Shown here: piece by piece, positions 4,852-9,323 of the stretch | Layout of the letters: each line of letters starts with the position of its first letter | Position numbering within the stretch: position 1 is the first letter of the stretch | Assembly: GCA_903959355.1 (NCBI GenBank) | Contig: CAJBWJ010000022.1 | Location: 1 to 9,323 of the forward strand | Length of the DNA stretch: 9,323 nucleotides | From: an uncultured bacterium | GTDB lineage: Bacteria > Patescibacteriota > Microgenomatia > UBA1400 > PJMF01 | Direction: 5' to 3' | The notes under the pieces: model-generated | What the model was told of the DNA's origin: nothing | The model's database searches: none | The model's input: the letters and a program-made list of their open reading frames with translations, nothing else | Program-made: the position numbers and the translations under genes

Positions 4852-6663
4852 TTAGCCCAATTTCTTGATGGCAGCTTGTTTTTGAACAATTAAAGACAGA
4901 AGCTGATCAAGCTTACTTTCTTCCTCTGAAGTTCTCTGAAGGCTGCTGTCTAATTTGCCAATTTCTTCATTAATCTTGGCAATTTCATGACGTAATGATT
5001 CTTTTTTCACTTTAGACAAAATTGTTTGCCATTCTTTTTCTAAATCATTTTCTTTAGCATTTTTCTCGTATTCAGGATTAAGTAAAGCATCCATGAGTGA
5101 TTTTTTAAGATCCTCAGCTAAAGAACTGGCAAATCTTTGCAAATCAAAATTGCCCTTAACCAGTAAGAGCTGTTCAATGACTTGTTTAAAACCATTACTA
5201 ACAAAATCAAAATTGCTGAGACCAGCTGCCTTTTCTTTTATCAAACTGGCTTCGAAAGCAAATAATAAAAATAACAAATATTCTTCATTACGCTCTTGAT
5301 AACTTTTGACGATTTTTTGAACTGATTCTTCTTTATTGGCTACTGCAACTCCAGCTTTTTTCTGGCCAAACTTACTGACATCTTCTTTCAGTAAAGATTC
5401 TTTGACATTGAGAGCAGCTGAAAGTTTTTGTAAATAGAATTCTTTTTCGACCGCGTGATCAATACTCTCCAAGATCGGAGCCAAACGATTAATAATTTTT
5501 CTTTTGCCGTCGGGAGTCTTTGGGTCATATAAATCTAGCGCGTGACTCATCAGAAATTCATAAACAGATTCTGCTGACTCCACAGCTTCTCGCCAAACTT
5601 TTGGCTTTTCTCTGGCTAATTCATCAGGATCTTTAACTTTATCTTCTTCTGATAAAGATGCCAAATGTTTCAAATTAATTACTTTGAGATCGATGCCTTT
5701 TTCTTTGACAATTTCGATTGCCCGTTCAGTAGCTTTGACACCAGCGTCATCAGCATCGAGTGATAAAATAATGGTTTTAGCCACTCTAGCAAGCAAAGTC
5801 ACTTGATCTTGAGTAAGAGCCGAACCTTTAATTGCTACCACATTATTCACATGAGCTTGAGCAGAAGAAATCATGTCAAACTCACCTTCCACCACAATCA
5901 CCTGCTCTTTTTTCTTAATTTCTCTGAAAAGCTCGCTGTAGCCATAAAGCATTTTTGACTTGTGATAGAGCAATGTCTCTGGTGAATTTATATATTTAGC
6001 TTCTTTGGCCGATTGGCTAAGTAGACGACCAGAAAAACCAACCACTTGGCCGCGATGATTCTTAAGAGGAAAGATTAGACGCTCGCGAAAGCGATCATAA
6101 TAGCCACCATTTTTACCTTTAATAATTAAGCCGGTTTTTTCAATTAAATCGAGAGGATATTGTTTTTTTTGATGCAAATATTTAAGCAAAGAATCCCAAG
6201 AATTAGTGGCAATGCCAAGTTGAAAAATTTTAATTGATTCGCTGTTGCAACCACGATTTTGTAAATAATCTCTACCAACTTGACCGACTTCATGTTTGGT
6301 TAATAAAAAATGATAATATTCTTTGGCTAAATTTAAAATTTCAAGTAATTTTTCTCGCTCTTCATCATCTTTGGTTCTTTGAAATTCTTTCAAAGCAATG
6401 CCACAGCGGTCAGCTAAAGTTTTAAGCGCCTCATAAAAAGTCACACCTTCAAAATTCTGCAGAAAATCTAGAACATCGCCATTGGCTCCGCAGCCAAAAC
6501 AGCGATAACGCTGTAAACCTGGATTAACAAAAAAGGAAGGAGTTTTTTCACCGTGAAAAGGGCAACAAGCTCTGAAATTAATGCCACTAGAATCCAATTT
6601 GATTCGTTCGCTAATCACCTCAACAATATTGTTGGCTTCTTTAATTTCACGAATTTGCGACAT
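4852..6663 (-). CDS. dnaG: DNA primase DnaG
   Basis: 603 residues, typical size. It makes RNA primers for replication together with the DnaB helicase. Domains in order: the N-terminal CHC2 zinc finger with CPFH (C34, H37) and CFGC (C55, C58) around the EKTPSFFV strand; the primase core with YYDRFRERLIFPL (188-200) and the YINSPET..YHKSKMLYGY stretch (224-242); the TOPRIM catalytic centre with VVEGEFD (257-263, E259) and LSLDADDAG (300-308, D303/D305/D306); then a C-terminal region (about 350-603) in the place of the helicase-binding domain. That region diverges and ends in a lysine/glutamate-rich, probably coiled-coil segment (about 555-603). ATG 6661-6663 is the first start after an in-frame upstream stop, and the zinc finger is at normal distance. 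No convincing Shine-Dalgarno is seen. The large membrane protein gene lies 69 nt upstream. The rpoD gene, which often follows dnaG, is not the next gene here. Confidence 0.96.
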   Translation of the reverse strand: MSQIREIKEANNIVEVISERIKLDSSGINFRACCPFHGEKTPSFFVNPGLQRYRCFGCGANGDVLDFLQNFEGVTFYEALKTLADRCGIALKEFQRTKDDEEREKLLEILNLAKEYYHFLLTKHEVGQVGRDYLQNRGCNSESIKIFQLGIATNSWDSLLKYLHQKKQYPLDLIEKTGLIIKGKNGGYYDRFRERLIFPLKNHRGQVVGFSGRLLSQSAKEAKYINSPETLLYHKSKMLYGYSELFREIKKKEQVIVVEGEFDMISSAQAHVNNVVAIKGSALTQDQVTLLARVAKTIILSLDADDAGVKATERAIEIVKEKGIDLKVINLKHLASLSEEDKVKDPDELAREKPKVWREAVESAESVYEFLMSHALDLYDPKTPDGKRKIINRLAPILESIDHAVEKEFYLQKLSAALNVKESLLKEDVSKFGQKKAGVAVANKEESVQKIVKSYQERNEEYLLFLLFAFEASLIKEKAAGLSNFDFVSNGFKQVIEQLLLVKGNFDLQRFASSLAEDLKKSLMDALLNPEYEKNAKENDLEKEWQTILSKVKKESLRHEIAKINEEIGKLDSSLQRTSEEESKLDQLLSLIVQKQAAIKKLG

Positions 6664-6732
6664 ATAAAATGTAAGTTGAGGAACCTTCTTGATTCCACCC
6701 TAAGTCTAATAACACAGATAACTCAAGAGTGT
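6664..6732. other. Intergenic gap upstream of dnaG
   Basis: This 69-nt gap lies between the large membrane protein stop and the dnaG start, and is the longest non-coding stretch in the window. It contains only a weak 5-bp inverted repeat (AACAC 6711-6715 with GTGTT 6729-6733) without a T-run. I could not place a confident promoter or terminator, so dnaG may be transcribed from further upstream or from a weak promoter here. Confidence 0.4.
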
Positions 6733-9323
6733 TTATCTCATTTTTAAGCGCAAAAAGCAAGTGAAAAGCATAGCTAAACCAAGATATTCTAAGAGTTGCG
6801 GCCAAAAGAAAATATAAATTGATGAGTCACTCTCTTGGTTATTTAAAATCCAAGCATTAGCCCAATTATTAATTTTTTCATGTTGCAGGATTTTGCCATC
6901 TCTAAAAGCCAACCAACCCTGATCGTAAGCTTGAGATAATTTTAGATAATTTCCTCTGCAACCATCAACTAAATTAATTTGATAAAACCATAAGGCTTTT
7001 TTCTGGACTTCAAAATCACAGGTAGACAGCACAGCTTTGGCAGAATTTTCAGCACTGCTTTGCAAATATAAATTATTTAAAAAATTATATGGCCAAGCAA
7101 AAACCTCAATTTTTTTCAAGAAATTATCATTGATTTCTTTACCATAAGAATCAGTCGATAAATAAAGAGTATAACCTTGATTAAAATTCTCCGTTGATGG
7201 CAAAATTTGATAATTTACCCCTTCACTTAGATATGTCTCCAAAGGACTGCGACCCAAGCTGTCAGCTTGAATAGCGAAAACAAAAGGAATAGAACGCAAA
7301 TTATTAGCGTCTAATTTAAATAAATAACTAGCGCTATGATTTAACTGTTCCATGTAAAAATGCTCGCAAACGCTGGTTCCAGTCGCCTGATAATAATTAC
7401 CGTCGGCTCTTACTTCTTTGAAAAAGCTGCCAGCATCTAAAGGTCTACAATTTTTTGCCTCAGAAACATTTAGATTGGTTTTAAGCAGATCGGCCTGTAC
7501 TAAAATTTTAGGAATTTTGACAGTTAAACCTTCTTTTGGCTCTATTTTGATTGTTTTTGGATTTAAATCATAAGAAGCAAGATTAAAAAATGCATAATCG
7601 AAATAATCAGTTTTATTATCACTAGTCAAAGCAAGACTATTTAAAATCTTAGTATTAAGCAACAAATCTACTTGGCCATTTTTATCAAATTTATTTAAAA
7701 TTTGATTGTTTACAGTTATAAAACAGCTCTCATTTTTGACACAAAGTTTGGAGCTAAGAACAAACTCCTTAGTAAAATCAAAATAAAATCTTTTATCTCC
7801 ATAGAAAATCTCTGGCAAAAGAGCTTTAAAAGTAAATTTTGTTTGATCTTTTTCTGTCGCATAGCTCAAGCGGAATGGCAAAGAAGTCTCAGTCATTAAT
7901 AAATCTGAAGTCAATAAGTCAAAACCTTCTTTTGGTAAGACCTTAGAACTATCCAAATAGAAAGATGCCTCATCTTCACTTAAATTAAATTCCAAATCCT
8001 TTTGTAAGTGATTGGTGAAGAGCGAAGAAAAAGGATAAATAATTTTTGCATTATTTGCATCATTATTGCTCAAACTCAAATAATCGTGAAAACTAGCAAA
8101 AGCCTGGTCACTCCAAGCAAGGCGATGGTCATTATTTATTATAGGTAAGTTTTCGTAAAGAGAAACAAAATCTTTTTCACGACTATTTTCATTATCGCTG
8201 AAGCTATAAAGAGAAATAAAACCAAATTCTTGTACTAATTTTACTCTACTAGAACTAGCCAACAAATCTTTGATTGCCTGATAATTGAATGGCTTCACGG
8301 TATTACGATTAACCACAGAAGTATCCAAGAGCAAATAATCGATATCGTACTGTGCCAGAACTTGCTCTATCATTTTCACGTCTTTTTTATCTAGAGCTGC
8401 TTGGAGCTGCCAATAATAGCGCTCATCCGCTTCACTCCACACATCAAAAGCTCTATCTAAGATTGGTTGTTTAATGCCGTACCATAGAAAACCTGAGCCG
8501 CGATAGCCCCAATCATTCCATTGCCAGCCATAGAAGCTATGTTGAGGTAAATTGGCGATACGACTATTAGTTGGAGCAACTTCTTTAAAATATTTAAAAA
8601 GCTCAAAATAAGCCTCTGGGACTTTCACTCTTAGGCGTTCATAGAAGAAATGACCCTGAAAAGAGGGTAATGAGTAAAAAATCAAAGAACTAAAGAAAAT
8701 TAAACCAAATATAAGCTGAGCAAATTTCTTTCTAAGCAATGAAAAAATCAAAGCTAAACCAAAAACTAATAGAAGACTGTAAAACAAACTGAAGGGAACA
8801 ATCCATTTGGTAAAGTTAATACGAAACATTTCATTAAAAAGTGGCAATAATCTTTGCACTAAGTGCGTAGGGAAACTAAAAGGAAAAACTTCTAAAGCCA
8901 TCATCCAAAGCGAAAGCAAAGAAGCACTTAAAATAAAATAGCGTCCAGCAATTTTTCTTCTAAATATTTGCCATAAACCAAGTAAAACTAATCCAGAAAA
9001 TCCAAAAGCTAAAACAATCACCAAAGGATTGCTAAAGTGAGTTTTCCAAGCATCAAAAAGGTAAACAGTGTTTCCAAATTGATCGAAATCGGTCTGATCA
9101 AGCCAAAAACCCTGCATCTTAGCCAAATGAATATAATCACCAAAAGCCTGATTTTTAAGAATCAGAACCTCATTAGACATGGCTTTCCCCTTACTATCAG
9201 CCAAAAGCTCAGAGCTCCCCAAAGTAAAATGTAAAACATTTAACAACCAAAAAGAATTAATCGCCAAAATTAAAATAAATAAAGCAAAGATTCTTTTAAA
9301 ATCACTTCTATTTTGCAAAAAAT
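6733..9323 (-). CDS. Large polytopic membrane protein with big exported region, possibly GT-C/YfhO-like; truncated by the window edge
   Basis: The frame stays open to the right edge. The only near-edge start is a weak TTG (9316-9318) directly before a membrane helix, so the true N-terminus probably lies outside. Numbering from that TTG gives 861 residues. Likely helices are at about 8-30, 97-118, 127-145, 173-195 and 199-216, then a long exported region (about 217-832), then one C-terminal helix (about 836-857) next to FFWPQLLEYLG. Segments such as FRINFTKWIVPFSLFYSLLL, YDIDYLLLDT, WGYRGSGFLWYGIKQPILDRAFD and the terminal YDQGWLAFRDG...NNWANAWILNN resemble very large membrane proteins of Patescibacteria. 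Similar layouts occur in YfhO-like and arabinofuranosyltransferase-like (AftD) GT-C proteins. The first loop, where a GT-C catalytic aspartate would sit, is not visible, so enzymatic function is not claimed. The exported part contains six cysteines in three pairs (526/532, 624/651, 767/787). Confidence 0.8.
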   Translation of the reverse strand, partial: FLQNRSDFKRIFALFILILAINSFWLLNVLHFTLGSSELLADSKGKAMSNEVLILKNQAFGDYIHLAKMQGFWLDQTDFDQFGNTVYLFDAWKTHFSNPLVIVLAFGFSGLVLLGLWQIFRRKIAGRYFILSASLLSLWMMALEVFPFSFPTHLVQRLLPLFNEMFRINFTKWIVPFSLFYSLLLVFGLALIFSLLRKKFAQLIFGLIFFSSLIFYSLPSFQGHFFYERLRVKVPEAYFELFKYFKEVAPTNSRIANLPQHSFYGWQWNDWGYRGSGFLWYGIKQPILDRAFDVWSEADERYYWQLQAALDKKDVKMIEQVLAQYDIDYLLLDTSVVNRNTVKPFNYQAIKDLLASSSRVKLVQEFGFISLYSFSDNENSREKDFVSLYENLPIINNDHRLAWSDQAFASFHDYLSLSNNDANNAKIIYPFSSLFTNHLQKDLEFNLSEDEASFYLDSSKVLPKEGFDLLTSDLLMTETSLPFRLSYATEKDQTKFTFKALLPEIFYGDKRFYFDFTKEFVLSSKLCVKNESCFITVNNQILNKFDKNGQVDLLLNTKILNSLALTSDNKTDYFDYAFFNLASYDLNPKTIKIEPKEGLTVKIPKILVQADLLKTNLNVSEAKNCRPLDAGSFFKEVRADGNYYQATGTSVCEHFYMEQLNHSASYLFKLDANNLRSIPFVFAIQADSLGRSPLETYLSEGVNYQILPSTENFNQGYTLYLSTDSYGKEINDNFLKKIEVFAWPYNFLNNLYLQSSAENSAKAVLSTCDFEVQKKALWFYQINLVDGCRGNYLKLSQAYDQGWLAFRDGKILQHEKINNWANAWILNNQESDSSIYIFFWPQLLEYLGLAMLFTCFLRLKMR

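Noticed and set aside
6711..6733. Inverted repeat AACAC/GTGTT before dnaG as a terminator
   Set aside because: Only 5 bp with a 13-nt loop and no T-tract; expected by chance in AT-rich DNA.
9316..9318. TTG as the real start of the large membrane protein
   Set aside because: There is no ribosome binding site in view, the frame stays open to the edge, and the protein begins inside what looks like the middle of a longer helical membrane region.

Overview
The window is strongly AT-rich and densely coding: intergenic gaps are 69 nt or less and many junctions overlap. Small gene sizes, weak or absent Shine-Dalgarno sequences, and the particular variants seen here (a WecA-like enzyme with an NWxKGIDGQLPG motif, a decaprenyl-phosphate phosphoribosyltransferase, and a giant membrane protein ending in a PQLLEYLG-type helix) suggest a Candidate Phyla Radiation (Patescibacteria) genome, possibly Microgenomates-like. 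This is inference from protein style, not a phylogeny. TGA acts as a normal stop (positions 214-216, directly followed by TAG, and the end of the CsoR-family gene), so the code is standard. That argues against the TGA=Gly lineages (Gracilibacteria/SR1).

Plus strand, 1-2605: an envelope-glycan gene run. It holds the C-terminal end of a probable GT-C membrane glycosyltransferase, a small three-helix membrane protein, a WecA/MraY-superfamily sugar-1-phosphate transferase, and a UbiA-family decaprenyl-phosphate phosphoribosyltransferase. The junctions are a 7-nt gap, a 1-nt overlap and an 8-nt overlap, so the genes are probably co-transcribed. The two enzymes would load sugars onto the polyprenyl-phosphate carrier, and the GT-C protein would use such donors on the outer face of the membrane.

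Minus strand, 2576-4842: a thiol-redox unit, transcribed csoR-like repressor > thioredoxin > thioredoxin reductase > Maf. It starts at a promoter overlaid by a perfect inverted repeat that looks like a CsoR/CstR-family operator. The repressor has Cys-Glu-Cys where copper sensors have Cys-His-Cys, so it may sense thiol or persulfide stress rather than copper. The last gene, Maf, runs tail-to-tail into the phosphoribosyltransferase with a 30-bp overlap.

Minus strand, 4852-9323: DNA primase (dnaG), preceded upstream by a very large membrane protein that runs off the right edge. The visible 860-odd residues have five N-terminal-side membrane helices, a roughly 600-residue exported region with three cysteine pairs, and one C-terminal helix. 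No RNA genes, CRISPR arrays, insertion sequences or convincing intrinsic terminators were seen. No stretch over 300 bases lacks a gene.
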